Positions 33,528-42,489 of a stretch of DNA of 64,000 bases are shown piece by piece. Within the stretch, counting starts at the first letter, position 1; each line of letters begins with the position of its first letter. Source of the stretch: Actinomycetes bacterium (GTDB lineage: Bacteria > Actinomycetota > Actinomycetes > Actinomycetales > Microbacteriaceae); assembly GCA_023436775.1 (NCBI GenBank), contig JAEZHW010000069.1:1-64000 (forward strand), given 5' to 3'. Below the pieces are notes generated by a model. It did not search any database, was not told where the DNA came from, and saw only the letters and a program-made list of their open reading frames with translations. The translations under genes were made by a program, and so were the position numbers.

Positions 33528-35963
33528 ATGGTGGAAGAACATGAAGACGCAAGCACGCAGGATTCAGGGGTACGGGGTCTGGGGATCCTCCGCCTGACCC
33601 GAGGCCGCAAGGCTCCGAAGAGTGCCGAGACGTCCGTCGCGCTGACGGAATCGGATCCAACCGCACTGGCCCCGGCCGAGGACGCTGCCGCTCCGGCGGT
33701 TGCGGATGAGGCTGTTGAGGTCGACGAGACGGCAGTGGACGAGACGGCGGTCGATGCGGCTGCTGCCGAGGAGGCAGGTGCCGCCGACGCTGCGGACGCC
33801 GCCGACGCTGCGGACGCTGCGGTCGCTGCCGCCGAGACCACCGACGAGGACGAGGCTGCCGCCAGCGAGTCAGATGATGCCGCTGCCTCCAACGGGGACG
33901 GATCCCGTCGTCGTCGCTCGCGTCGTGGCGGCGGCAACCGCGCTGAGAAGGCTGCCAAGCCCGCACCCGAGCCGATCGATCTGAGCACGATCACCACCAC
34001 CTCGCTGCTCTTCGTCGCCCCCGACTTGCCGCCGCTGCCGGAACCGGTGCCGGCTGCCGAGCCGGCCAAGGCTGAGGAAGCGTCCGGCAACCGCCGGACC
34101 CGCACCCGCAATCGCGGGGGCAACGGCAGTGCGAGCGAAGAGAAGCAGAGCACCGAGACTCCGCGCAAGCAGCGCCAGAAGCCGCAGCCGGAACTCATCA
34201 CGGAGCCGCAGAAGGTCAAGGGCTCAACGCGTCTGGAGGCCAAGAAGCAGCGCCGCCGCGATGGTCGCGACGCAGGCCGTCGCCGCAGCGTGATCACCGA
34301 AAGCGAGTTTCTGGCTCGCCGCGAGTCGGTGGACCGTGTGATGGCGGTGCGCTCGCACGACGGTGTCACCGACATCGGCGTGCTGGAGGACGGCATCCTG
34401 GTCGAGTACTACCAGGCTCGCAGCCAGAACGTCTCGCTGATCGGCAACGTCTACCTCGGTCGCGTCCAGAACGTGCTGCCCAGCATGGAAGCGGCCTTCG
34501 TCGACATCGGCCGTGGCCGCAACGCCGTGCTGTACTCGGGCGAGGTCGACTGGTCGGCCGCCGAGACCAACAACCAGCCGCGCAAAATTGAGAACGCGCT
34601 GAAGGCCGGCGACAAGGTGTTGGTCCAGGTGACCAAGGACCCGGTGGGTCACAAGGGTGCTCGACTGACCAGCCAGATCTCGCTGCCCGGCCGCTACCTG
34701 GTGTACGTGCCGAACGGTTCGATGCACGGCATCAGCCGCAAGCTGCCGGACACCGAGCGTAGCCGCCTCAAGGCCATCCTGAAGTCGGTGCTGCCTGAGC
34801 ACGCCGGTGTCATCGTCCGCACCGCGGCTGAAGGTGCCAGCGAAGAGCAACTCACCCGCGACGTGACCCGACTGCAGCGGCAGTGGGAGCAGATCAGTGC
34901 CAAGTCGGAACACGGCAACGCACCGCAGTTGCTGCACTCGGAGCCGGATCTGCTGATCAAGATCATCCGCGACGTCTTCAACGAGGACTTCACCAAGATG
35001 GTGATCTCGGGCTCCGATGCCAAGCAGGTCATTACCGAGTACCTCGGCCAGGTCGCTCCCGACCTGCTGGAGCGCGTGGAGGAGTACCAGGGCGACGACC
35101 TGTTCAGCCTGTACCGCGTGAACGAGCAAATCCAAAAGGCACTGGACCGGAAGGTGTGGCTGCCCTCGGGTGGTTCGCTGGTGATCGACCGCACCGAGGC
35201 GATGACCGTCGTCGACGTGAACACCGGGAAGTTCGTCGGCTCCGGCGGCAACCTCGAAGAAACCGTGACGCGCAACAACCTCGAGGCGGCCGAGGAGATC
35301 GTCCGTCAGCTGCGCCTGCGCGACATCGGCGGCATCATCGTGATCGACTTCATCGACATGGTGCTCGAGAACAACCGCGATTTGGTGCTGCGCCGACTGG
35401 TGGAGTGCCTGGCCCGTGACCGCACGAAGCATCAGGTGGCCGAGGTCACCTCGCTGGGTCTGGTCCAGATGACGCGCAAGAAGATCGGCGTGGGCCTCAG
35501 TGAGACCATCACTCCGCCCGCCCCGGTGGCGGCCCAGAACGAGTCGCAGGGGTCGCGTCGCTCGGGTCGGAACCGCAACAAGCAGTCGCAGCAGCAACAG
35601 CCTGCTCCCGCGACGCCGAACCCGGCCACGCACGCCCTCACCGAGGATGTGAAGCACGCGGTGGCGCAGATCGTTGCCGGCACGCTGGCCGCCTCGCACA
35701 CGACGCCCAAGTCGGCCGACGCTCCCACGCCGGAGGCGGCCGAGACGCAGACCCCGGCAGAGGATCTGCCGACCGAGGTGCTGGGCGTACCGCTGCCGCC
35801 GGCTCGGCGTGCGCCGCGGCGTGCGAAGGCAGCCGAGGTGGAGCAGTTGCTCGAATCGGTCATTGAGGCGCTGCCCGAGCCGAAGGATCCGGCGCCGAAG
35901 TCGGGTCGCGGTTCGCGTCGCGTGTCGGTGGCAGCGATTCGTCCGGACGCTGAGTCGCAGTAA
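33528..35963 (+). CDS. rne: Ribonuclease E/G, without zinc-link cysteines
   Basis: Endoribonuclease for mRNA decay and rRNA/tRNA processing (811 residues). Residues 1-260 are disordered, Glu/Ala-rich then Arg-rich; the S1 RNA-binding domain (VYLGRVQNVLPSMEAAFVDI) begins at ~310; the DNase I-like catalytic part has TVVDVNTG (~560) and GGIIVIDFIDM (~602-612), the two magnesium aspartates; after it comes a disordered Gln/Pro/Ala-rich tail. After LVQMTRKKIGVGL the family normally has the zinc-link CPxCxG; here the sequence runs on as SETITPPAPVAAQNESQ without cysteine. ATG 33528 follows GAGGAG by 10 nt; an upstream in-frame start would include leader sequence with shadow-like composition. Confidence 0.94.
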   Translation: MVEEHEDASTQDSGVRGLGILRLTRGRKAPKSAETSVALTESDPTALAPAEDAAAPAVADEAVEVDETAVDETAVDAAAAEEAGAADAADAADAADAAVAAAETTDEDEAAASESDDAAASNGDGSRRRRSRRGGGNRAEKAAKPAPEPIDLSTITTTSLLFVAPDLPPLPEPVPAAEPAKAEEASGNRRTRTRNRGGNGSASEEKQSTETPRKQRQKPQPELITEPQKVKGSTRLEAKKQRRRDGRDAGRRRSVITESEFLARRESVDRVMAVRSHDGVTDIGVLEDGILVEYYQARSQNVSLIGNVYLGRVQNVLPSMEAAFVDIGRGRNAVLYSGEVDWSAAETNNQPRKIENALKAGDKVLVQVTKDPVGHKGARLTSQISLPGRYLVYVPNGSMHGISRKLPDTERSRLKAILKSVLPEHAGVIVRTAAEGASEEQLTRDVTRLQRQWEQISAKSEHGNAPQLLHSEPDLLIKIIRDVFNEDFTKMVISGSDAKQVITEYLGQVAPDLLERVEEYQGDDLFSLYRVNEQIQKALDRKVWLPSGGSLVIDRTEAMTVVDVNTGKFVGSGGNLEETVTRNNLEAAEEIVRQLRLRDIGGIIVIDFIDMVLENNRDLVLRRLVECLARDRTKHQVAEVTSLGLVQMTRKKIGVGLSETITPPAPVAAQNESQGSRRSGRNRNKQSQQQQPAPATPNPATHALTEDVKHAVAQIVAGTLAASHTTPKSADAPTPEAAETQTPAEDLPTEVLGVPLPPARRAPRRAKAAEVEQLLESVIEALPEPKDPAPKSGRGSRRVSVAAIRPDAESQ

Positions 35964-35980
35964 GGACCTCACGCACCATC

Positions 35981-37051
35981 GTGCCCGAACATCACCACCA
36001 CCTGGCCGCCCACGACCTCGCTGGTCGTCGGGCGGCTGAAGCGGTGGAACCGCGCAGGCCACGCCGCTGGTTGTGGCTCCTCGCCGCGCTCCTGGTGGTC
36101 GCTGGCTTGGTCGCACTGCGGCTCGTTACGGCCGAGGCAGTGACCATGCCGGACCTGGCCGGCGACTTTGTCACGCTGAGCCTCAGCGTCGCGATCGAGG
36201 CCTTTCCTTTCGTCGTGCTCGGCGTGGTGCTCTCCACCTTGGTCCAGGTCTGGTTCCCGCAGCACTGGCTTGAGCGCATCGTGCCCCAGCGCGGCATTCC
36301 GCGCCGAATTGTGCTGTCGCTGCTTGGCTTCTTCCTGCCGGTGTGTGAATGCGGCAATGTGCCGCTCTCGCGCGGACTCATGGTTCGTGGTCTCACGCCG
36401 GCGGACTCCATCACGTTCCTGCTGGCCGCGCCGATCTTGAACCCGGTGACGATCATCACCACCCAGCAGGCGTTCGGCTTCGATGGGGGGATTTTGGCGG
36501 CGCGGCTGATCGGTGGCTTCGTCATCGCCAACGTGGTCGGTTGGTTGTTGTCGCGTCATCCGGATCAGGATTCGCTGCTCACCGCACGCTTCCAAGACAG
36601 TTGCGCCCTGGATCGCCGCGAGGCGGAGGCTGATCGGGGCGCCACCGCCAAGTTCCAGCGCAGCGCCACACTCTCGGTACGCGAGCTCGGGGCCATGCTG
36701 CCGGCGCTGCTGCTCGGCTCGCTGCTGGCTGGCGCCATCCAGGTCCTCATTCCGCGCGAGTGGTTGACGGCGCTCGGTGCGAACCCGGTGCTTTCGGTGC
36801 TGGCAATGATGGCGTTGGGATTTGTGGTCTCGATTTGTGCGAATGTGGATGCGTTCTTTGCGCTGTCCTTCGCCAGCATTTTTCTCCCCGGCTCGATTGC
36901 GGCCTTCCTGGTGTTCGGGCCGATGATCGACATCAAGCTCTTGGCGCTGCTGCGGACCACCTTCCGGGTTCGCACGCTGGTGCTGATGACCGTCGTTGTG
37001 GCGGCGCTCAGTTTCTTGCTCGGGGTGGTGATGAACCTTGTCGGCACGTGA
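35981..37051 (+). CDS. Permease of the YraQ/YcgR (DUF318) family
   Basis: Polytopic membrane protein (356 residues, eight or more hydrophobic segments) with the family signature LPVCECGNVPLSRGLMVRG (~122-140) and APILNPVTIITTQQAF. A second half repeats the theme with SICANVDAFFALSFAS and FGPMIDIKLLALL. The N-terminus begins PEHHHHLAAHD, a small histidine cluster. Members occur next to TIGR03943/YcgQ proteins, as here, and have been linked to metal or thiol-metabolite handling; the transported compound is not established. The GTG lies 17 nt after rne, so the pair may be in the rne transcript. Confidence 0.88.
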   Translation: MPEHHHHLAAHDLAGRRAAEAVEPRRPRRWLWLLAALLVVAGLVALRLVTAEAVTMPDLAGDFVTLSLSVAIEAFPFVVLGVVLSTLVQVWFPQHWLERIVPQRGIPRRIVLSLLGFFLPVCECGNVPLSRGLMVRGLTPADSITFLLAAPILNPVTIITTQQAFGFDGGILAARLIGGFVIANVVGWLLSRHPDQDSLLTARFQDSCALDRREAEADRGATAKFQRSATLSVRELGAMLPALLLGSLLAGAIQVLIPREWLTALGANPVLSVLAMMALGFVVSICANVDAFFALSFASIFLPGSIAAFLVFGPMIDIKLLALLRTTFRVRTLVLMTVVVAALSFLLGVVMNLVGT

Positions 37052-37850
37052 TGCAGCAACCCATGACCAGCGCCGCACCTGGTGGCTAGGCCTCGGCCTG
37101 GGAGCGGTGTTCCTGGTAGCGATCGGATATCTGGCGATCACTGACCAGCTCACCTTGTACATGCACCCGCGATATGTGCTGTTCACCGTCGTGATGACCG
37201 TGCTCGGCGGCGTGCTGTTACTCGGCGCGGTACTGACGCCGGCTGCGCGCGCTGCGGTCGATTCCGGTCACGACCACGAGCACGAACATGACTACGACCA
37301 CGACCACTCCGAGGTGCCAGCCTGGCGCCGCGCGCTATCGGCGATGAGCGGGGGCGCCGTGGTGGCCATTGGCGTGGTGCTCTTGGTGGCCGCCCCGCCA
37401 CAGGCGCTCTCGGCGGCGACCGCCGAGGCGCGCTCGGTGAATGCCGGTGTGGGCATCGGCAGCGCCGTCGACGCAGACGAGGTCACGGCAGACAGCCTGG
37501 CGAACCTCACCATTGCCGACTGGGCCTCGTTGCTCCAGCAAACCGATGATCTGGGCTTTTGGGCTGGGAAGCGCGCCGAGGTGGTGGGCTTCACCACGCC
37601 GGACGCGGATGATCCCGAGAACGTCGTGTTTGTGTCGCGCTTCGTCGTCACCTGCTGCGCGGTTGACGCACAGGCAGTGGGCGTGCCGGTGTACTGGCCC
37701 GGCTGGCAGACGGCGGCACCCGCGGGCACGTGGGTTTCGGCCAGTGGTGCGTTCGGCGGGAACCCGAGCGCCCGCAGTGGACAGACCATCGTGCTGGAAG
37801 CGACGGCCCTGACCCCGACCGATGCGCCGGAGCAGCAGTATGTCTTCTGA
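37038..37850 (+). CDS. TIGR03943/YcgQ family membrane protein with histidine-rich loop
   Basis: Partner of the upstream permease (270 residues from a TTG that overlaps it by 14 nt; the start is the weakest part of the call). Three hydrophobic segments lie in the first half (GLGLGAVFLVAIGYLAI, YVLFTVVMTVLGGVLLLGAVL and GGAVVAIGVVLLVAAPP). Between the second and third is GHDHEHEHDYDHDHSE, a His/Asp-rich stretch that looks like a metal-binding loop. The C-terminal half is a soluble domain with FVVTCCAVDAQAVGVPVYWP, the family's paired cysteines. Metal-related function is inferred from the loop and cysteines. Confidence 0.85.
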   Translation: MSARDAATHDQRRTWWLGLGLGAVFLVAIGYLAITDQLTLYMHPRYVLFTVVMTVLGGVLLLGAVLTPAARAAVDSGHDHEHEHDYDHDHSEVPAWRRALSAMSGGAVVAIGVVLLVAAPPQALSAATAEARSVNAGVGIGSAVDADEVTADSLANLTIADWASLLQQTDDLGFWAGKRAEVVGFTTPDADDPENVVFVSRFVVTCCAVDAQAVGVPVYWPGWQTAAPAGTWVSASGAFGGNPSARSGQTIVLEATALTPTDAPEQQYVF

Positions 37851-39294
37851 TCTCGGCCAGGCCCGCACGGATGCGCAGGCGCGGGGGCGATTCACGCGGT
37901 CGGTGGTGCTGGTGCTCGTGCTCGTGCTGGCCGCCGCTGGCGCGGTCTCCGCGCTGTTGCTGCTGCAGGGGCCGCGGCTGGTCTCGACCGAGGCGAATCC
38001 TGACCGCCTCGTGGCAGGAAGCGGCGGGCGGGTCGTACTGACCACGAACGCGCTGCTCTCGGACGCGGACGACCTGCAGGTTTCGGTGCAGCCGTCGGCA
38101 GCGGTGCAGGCAAGTGTTCGGGGTCGCAGCATCGTGCTGCAGTTCACCGAGCCGCTGCACTACGCCGAGGAATACACGGTCACGATTGACGGCGTCCGGG
38201 CGAGTTTCGGTGGACCCAGGACCGTGGTGACTACCCAGTTCCGTACCACCAGCCCGGAACTGCTCTACCTGCAGCGGGGGAGCGGTGGTGATGGGCAGGA
38301 CCAAATTCTGCGCACTGGGTTGCGGGATGCCAGCCGCCAGGTCGTCTTCCAGGCGCCCAACATTCAGTTCTTTGCCCCGCTGGACGGTCGCTTGCTCGTT
38401 GCTACCATCGAGGGTGGCGCCAGCAGCCTGTGGCTTGTCGACGAAGCAGACCGCACCGTCGATCCCGTACCGATGCCGGTGGACGGCGCTGTGCACCGCC
38501 TCGCCGCGGTTCGTCCGGATCTGACCGTGTTCAGCGTGCTGCGTGAGGAGGACCAACTCGATCTGAGTGCGCCCATCCTCGAGGATGACACCAGCGGTGG
38601 TTCCGCGCTGGCGCAAGAATCCGCCTTCGCGCTCTACCAGATCAATGTGGGGCTCGGGCGAGGTATCGAGCCGGTGCTGGGGCTTGATGGTTCGCCCTTG
38701 TTTGTGAACGCTTGGGACACGATCCCGGGCACCACTCGCCTGCTCGTGGAACTGCCCGATACCTCGCTGCAGGTTATTGAGCTGCTCGATCCCACCCAGG
38801 TGCGCCCCTTTAACCGGGTGCAGGACAGCGGGCCGGTCAGCATTCGAGGCGATGTCGCGCTGGTGCAGGATCTGCAGGGCCGGTGGATCCTGGACCTGCA
38901 GTCCGGTGCGCAGCAGCCGCTCCCGGAGCTGCCAGCACACGAGGATGGTGCCGCCCGCGTGGGGGTGGACATTGCCTTGGCTGGCCCGACGCGGATGTAC
39001 CAGCGCGTGCTTGATTTCTCCGGCGAGGCGAACACGGTCGTTTCCAGCATCTGGCGGTACGATGATGGTGATTGGACTGAGGTATATCGCCCCGGATCGG
39101 ATCAGCAGGTCATCGAATCGGTGGCGCTGTCGCCGAATGGGCAGTACCTGGTGGTAGAACTCAGCGATCGGGCCACGGGCTCGTGGGACGGTGTCCCTGG
39201 AAACCCGAAGCCGGTCGGTGTGACCACCGTCCTGATCGACGTAAACACCGCTCTGGTGACGAAGACGTTTAGCGGCTTCGACATCCAGTGGTGA
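37840..39294 (+). CDS. Hypothetical membrane-anchored extracytoplasmic protein
   Basis: Unrecognised 484-residue protein. One N-terminal membrane segment (SVVLVLVLVLAAAGAVSALLLL, ~21-42) is followed by a long Asp/Gln-rich beta-type domain with no cysteine. Residues ~60-130 resemble an Ig-like/SbsA-type module (LQFTEPLHYAEEYTVTIDGV); the remainder has repeated short strands such as LLYLQRGSGGDGQDQILR, GRLLVATIEGGASSLWLVDE and VALSPNGQYLVVELSD, reminiscent of beta-propeller blades. ATG 37840 is preceded by GGAG at 7 nt and overlaps the preceding gene by 11 nt, suggesting that it works with the permease pair. No enzyme motif is seen. Confidence 0.75.
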   Translation: MSSDLGQARTDAQARGRFTRSVVLVLVLVLAAAGAVSALLLLQGPRLVSTEANPDRLVAGSGGRVVLTTNALLSDADDLQVSVQPSAAVQASVRGRSIVLQFTEPLHYAEEYTVTIDGVRASFGGPRTVVTTQFRTTSPELLYLQRGSGGDGQDQILRTGLRDASRQVVFQAPNIQFFAPLDGRLLVATIEGGASSLWLVDEADRTVDPVPMPVDGAVHRLAAVRPDLTVFSVLREEDQLDLSAPILEDDTSGGSALAQESAFALYQINVGLGRGIEPVLGLDGSPLFVNAWDTIPGTTRLLVELPDTSLQVIELLDPTQVRPFNRVQDSGPVSIRGDVALVQDLQGRWILDLQSGAQQPLPELPAHEDGAARVGVDIALAGPTRMYQRVLDFSGEANTVVSSIWRYDDGDWTEVYRPGSDQQVIESVALSPNGQYLVVELSDRATGSWDGVPGNPKPVGVTTVLIDVNTALVTKTFSGFDIQW

Positions 39295-39306
39295 ATAGGT
39301 TAGTAT
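39278..39306 (+). promoter_or_regulatory. Promoter of rplU-rpmA
   Basis: -35 TCGACA (39278-39283), 17-nt spacer, -10 TAGTAT (39301-39306). The transcript would start near 39313 with a leader of about 70 nt containing a CGTGCC/GGCACG hairpin (39321-39338) whose flanks (CTTGGT and ACCAAAG) can extend the stem. The arrangement is reminiscent of ribosomal-protein L21 leaders, but I cannot show that it is one. Confidence 0.55.
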
Positions 39307-39380
39307 TGATCCTTGGTGTGCGTGCCCGTTCTGGCACGTGAGTACCAAAGACTTCCCGCAAAACAGTAAGGGTGACGAAC

Positions 39381-39689
39381 GTGGTGTACGCAGTGGTCCG
39401 TGCCGGTGGCCGGCAGGAGAAGGTGGAGGTTGGCTCCATCATTACCGTCGACCGCATCGCAGCAGGTGCAGGCGGCACGGTTGAGCTTGCTCCCGTGCTG
39501 CTCGTTGATGGCGCCACTGTGACCTCGGACGCGAAGGCGCTGGCAAAGGTCAAGGTGACTGCTGAGGTCCTCGGTGACCTGCGCGGCCCGAAGATCATCA
39601 TCCAGAAGTTCAAGAACAAGACCGGCTACAAGAAGCGCCAGGGCCACCGTCAGGACCTGACCCGCCTCAAGGTCACCGGCATCAACTAA
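39381..39689 (+). CDS. rplU: 50S ribosomal protein L21
   Basis: Large-subunit protein (102 residues from GTG 39381). The sequence begins VVYAVVRAGGRQEKVEVG and contains the signature KVTAEVLGDLRGPKIIIQKF and YKKRQGHRQ. AAGGG sits 8 nt before GTG 39381, which gives the usual family N-terminus; an in-frame GTG at 39372 would add three residues. Followed by rpmA after 20 nt. Confidence 0.97.
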   Translation: MVYAVVRAGGRQEKVEVGSIITVDRIAAGAGGTVELAPVLLVDGATVTSDAKALAKVKVTAEVLGDLRGPKIIIQKFKNKTGYKKRQGHRQDLTRLKVTGIN

Positions 39690-39709
39690 GCCAAAGCGGA
39701 GGCGAATCA

Positions 39710-39964
39710 ATGGCACACAAAAAGGGAGCGAGCTCTACTCGCAACGGTCGCGACTCCAACCCGAAGCGCCTCGGTGTGAAGCGCTACGGCGGCCAGGTCG
39801 TCTCGGCAGGCGAAATCCTCGTCCGTCAGCGTGGCACCCACTTCCACCCCGGCGTGAACGTCGGTCGTGGTGGCGACGACACCCTGTTCGCTCTGGCTGC
39901 TGGCGCAGTCGAGTTCGGCACGAAGGGTGGCCGCAAGGTCGTCAACATCGTCGCTGCGCAGTAA
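39710..39964 (+). CDS. rpmA: 50S ribosomal protein L27
   Basis: Large-subunit protein near the peptidyl transferase centre (84 residues). It begins directly with MAHKKGASSTRNGRDSNPKR, so no cleavable Firmicute-type N-terminal extension is present, and it contains GSILVRQRGT-like GEILVRQRGTHFHPG. A TTCG-loop terminator follows. Confidence 0.97.
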   Translation: MAHKKGASSTRNGRDSNPKRLGVKRYGGQVVSAGEILVRQRGTHFHPGVNVGRGGDDTLFALAAGAVEFGTKGGRKVVNIVAAQ

Positions 39965-39985
39965 GCGCACAATACGTTCAGCAGT

Positions 39986-40018
39986 GGGCGGGCTTCGGCT
40001 CGCCCTCTGTTGTTTTTT
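39986..40018 (+). terminator. Intrinsic terminator after rpmA
   Basis: Eight-bp stem (39986-39993 with 39998-40005) closed by a TTCG tetraloop, followed by TCTGTTG and a six-T run (40013-40018). Confidence 0.85.
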
Positions 40019-40065
40019 CAGAGAATGCAGCGCACCAGCGCCGCTGAGCAAGAGAGGAGAGGAGC

Positions 40066-41613
40066 ATGGTCAGTTTTGTTGACCGCGTCACGCTCCACTT
40101 GCGCGCAGGCGACGGTGGCGATGGCTGCGTTTCGGTACGTCGAGAGAAGTTCAAGCCGTTGGCAGGCCCGGATGGGGCGAACGGCGGGAACGGCGGCTCC
40201 ATCGTGCTGGAAGCCGACCCGCAGGTCACCACCCTGCTCGATTATCACCGCCGCCCGCATCGCCGGGCCGAGAACGGTGGCTTCGGTATGGGCGACATGC
40301 GAGCCGGGGCATCCGGCAAGGACGTGATCCTGCCGGTACCGGTGGGCACTGTCGCGTCGACCCCGGACGGCGAGCTCATTGCCGACCTGACTTCGCCGGG
40401 GATGCGTGTGGTCGTGGCGCAGGGTGGTCAGGGTGGCCTCGGCAATGCGGCGCTGGCGAGCCCGCGTCGCAAGGCTCCGGGCTTCGCACTGTTGGGTCTG
40501 CCGGGATTCGAGGGCGACGTCGTCCTCGAACTCAAGACCATGGCGGACGTGGCCTTGGTGGGTTACCCGTCGGCCGGGAAGTCAAGCCTCATCGCAGCCA
40601 TGTCTGCGGCACGACCGAAGATCGCCGATTACCCGTTCACGACACTGCAGCCGAACCTGGGCGTGGTGGAGTACGGTGACGTGCGCTTTACCATCGCCGA
40701 CGTGCCGGGTCTGATCGAGGGGGCTAGCGAAGGCCGCGGTCTCGGCCTTGAGTTCTTGCGCCATGTTGAGCGCTGCAGCGCCTTGCTGCACGTCGTCGAC
40801 GCGGCCACCCCCGAGACCGATCGCGACCCGCTGACGGACCTGGAGATCATTCGACGCGAACTGGCCGCGTACGAGGTTCCGGAGGGACAGACTCCGCTGC
40901 TGGAACGTCCCCAGTTGGTTGCACTGAACAAGGTGGACGTGCCGGACGGCCGCGAGATGGCCGACCTGATGCAGGCTGAGATTGAAGCGCTCGGGTTCCG
41001 GGTGTTCCGAATCTCCGCCGTGACCCGTGAGGGCCTGCGGGAGTTGGGCTTTGCCCTGGCTGAGATCGTCGCCGAGGCCCGCGCGCAGCAGGCAAAGCAG
41101 GCTGCGAGCGTCGAGCATGAGCGCATCGTACTGCGTCCGAAGGCAGTAAACGAGCGCGAGTTCGTCATCGAGGTTGAGGAAGACGAGGACGGTCCGGTCT
41201 ACCGCATTATCGGCGAAAAGCCGGAGCGTTGGGTCGCCCAGACCATGTTCGACAACGAAGAGGCGATTGGGTTCCTCGCTGACCGCCTCTCCAAGATCGG
41301 TATCGACGAGGAACTGTTCAAGGTCGGCGCCGTCGCGGGTGCGACCGTCGTCATCGGTCGCGGCGAGGCGATGGTGTTCGACTGGGAGCCCACCCTCACC
41401 TCGGCGGCAGAACTGATCGCATCCCCGCGCGGCACCGACCCGCGATTTGCGGATCGCAGCCGTCGTACCAACGTGGAGCGTCGTGAGGAGTACCATCAGC
41501 GGATGGACGCCAAGTCGGCTGCTCGGGCCGAGTTGGAACAGGAACGGATTGCCGGGCTGTGGCGCGACGGTGCGTCGGGTGCGGACACTGACGAGGAGAT
41601 TGAGGACGAATGA
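40066..41613 (+). CDS. obgE: GTPase Obg/CgtA
   Basis: Ribosome-associated GTPase for 50S maturation and growth control (515 residues). The glycine-rich Obg fold covers ~1-158 (RAGDGGDGCVSVRREKF, GPDGANGGNGGS), the G domain has G1 GYPSAGKSSLI (~166-176), G3 ADVPGLIEGASEG and G4 NKVD, and a C-terminal OCT domain follows (VYRIIGEKPERWVAQTMF) with an acidic tail. A strong purine-rich ribosome site (GAGAGGAG) precedes the ATG. The stop overlaps the proB ATG by 4 nt. Confidence 0.97.
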   Translation: MVSFVDRVTLHLRAGDGGDGCVSVRREKFKPLAGPDGANGGNGGSIVLEADPQVTTLLDYHRRPHRRAENGGFGMGDMRAGASGKDVILPVPVGTVASTPDGELIADLTSPGMRVVVAQGGQGGLGNAALASPRRKAPGFALLGLPGFEGDVVLELKTMADVALVGYPSAGKSSLIAAMSAARPKIADYPFTTLQPNLGVVEYGDVRFTIADVPGLIEGASEGRGLGLEFLRHVERCSALLHVVDAATPETDRDPLTDLEIIRRELAAYEVPEGQTPLLERPQLVALNKVDVPDGREMADLMQAEIEALGFRVFRISAVTREGLRELGFALAEIVAEARAQQAKQAASVEHERIVLRPKAVNEREFVIEVEEDEDGPVYRIIGEKPERWVAQTMFDNEEAIGFLADRLSKIGIDEELFKVGAVAGATVVIGRGEAMVFDWEPTLTSAAELIASPRGTDPRFADRSRRTNVERREEYHQRMDAKSAARAELEQERIAGLWRDGASGADTDEEIEDE

Positions 41614-42425
41614 CCCTGCAGGATCGCTCCCAGCTGGCCACGGCCCGTCGGGTCGTGGTCAAGGTCGGGTCTTCGTCGATCACGGGGGAGCGCTCGGCGC
41701 AGCTCGGCGAGCTCGTGACGGCAATCGCCGAGGCGCGAGCTCGGGGCACCCAGGTCGTTCTGGTTTCGTCTGGTGCAATCGCCAGTGGCCTGCCGTTGCT
41801 GCAGCTCACGGCTCGTCCGAATGATCTGGCGACCCAGCAGGCGGCAGCAGCGGTCGGGCAGAATGCCCTGATGCACCGCTATCAATCGATCCTGGATGAG
41901 CATGGCATTGTCGCCGGGCAGATTTTGCTGACAGCCAGCGACATGGAAGACCCCACCAGTCGCTCCAATGCGCGTCGGGCAATGGACCGGCTGCTGGACC
42001 TCGGCGTGCTGCCGATTGTGAACGAGAACGACACGGTCGCGACGCAGGAAATCCGTTTTGGCGACAACGACCGCCTCGCGGGTCTGGTCGCGGTCTTGTT
42101 GCGTGCTGACGCGCTTGTGCTCCTCAGCGATATTGATTCGCTCTATACGAAGCCGCCGGGCACCCCGGGTGCCGAGCCGATCCGTACGGTTCCGATTGAT
42201 GACCACCTCGAGGGGGTCGAACTCGGTGGCGTCGGCTCCGGCGTCGGCTCGGGCGGTGCCAGCACCAAGGTGTCCGCGGCCAAAATGGCTGCCGAGGCGG
42301 GCACCGCGGTGTTGCTGACCTCGACCGCACAGGTCTCGGCGGCACTGGCGGGCCGCAGCGGAGGTACCTGGTTCGAGCCGGCGTTCCGCGAGGTGCTGCC
42401 GACCGGACAGCTGCCGACCGTCTAG
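41610..42425 (+). CDS. proB: Glutamate 5-kinase, short form without PUA domain
   Basis: Phosphorylates glutamate to gamma-glutamyl phosphate, the first step of proline synthesis (271 residues). The amino-acid kinase fold is complete: VVVKVGSSSITGE, LVSSGAIASG, NENDTVATQEIRFGDNDRLA and GSGGASTKVSAAKMAAEAG. The C-terminal PUA domain of the E. coli enzyme (367 residues) is absent; the protein ends right after the kinase fold. Short ProB forms are known and usually keep proline feedback. proA follows but has its own -10-like box. Confidence 0.95.
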   Translation: MTLQDRSQLATARRVVVKVGSSSITGERSAQLGELVTAIAEARARGTQVVLVSSGAIASGLPLLQLTARPNDLATQQAAAAVGQNALMHRYQSILDEHGIVAGQILLTASDMEDPTSRSNARRAMDRLLDLGVLPIVNENDTVATQEIRFGDNDRLAGLVAVLLRADALVLLSDIDSLYTKPPGTPGAEPIRTVPIDDHLEGVELGGVGSGVGSGGASTKVSAAKMAAEAGTAVLLTSTAQVSAALAGRSGGTWFEPAFREVLPTGQLPTV

Positions 42426-42474
42426 ACCCGCGTCAATCTGGGCACGTGCGCGACGGTCACTACGACTGGATCGC

Positions 42475-42489
42475 TAGCATGGGGGTATG
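42475..42489 (+). promoter_or_regulatory. -10 box of a probable leaderless proA transcript
   Basis: TAGCAT at 42475-42480, 6 nt before ATG 42487. It would let proA be transcribed independently of obgE-proB. Confidence 0.5.
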
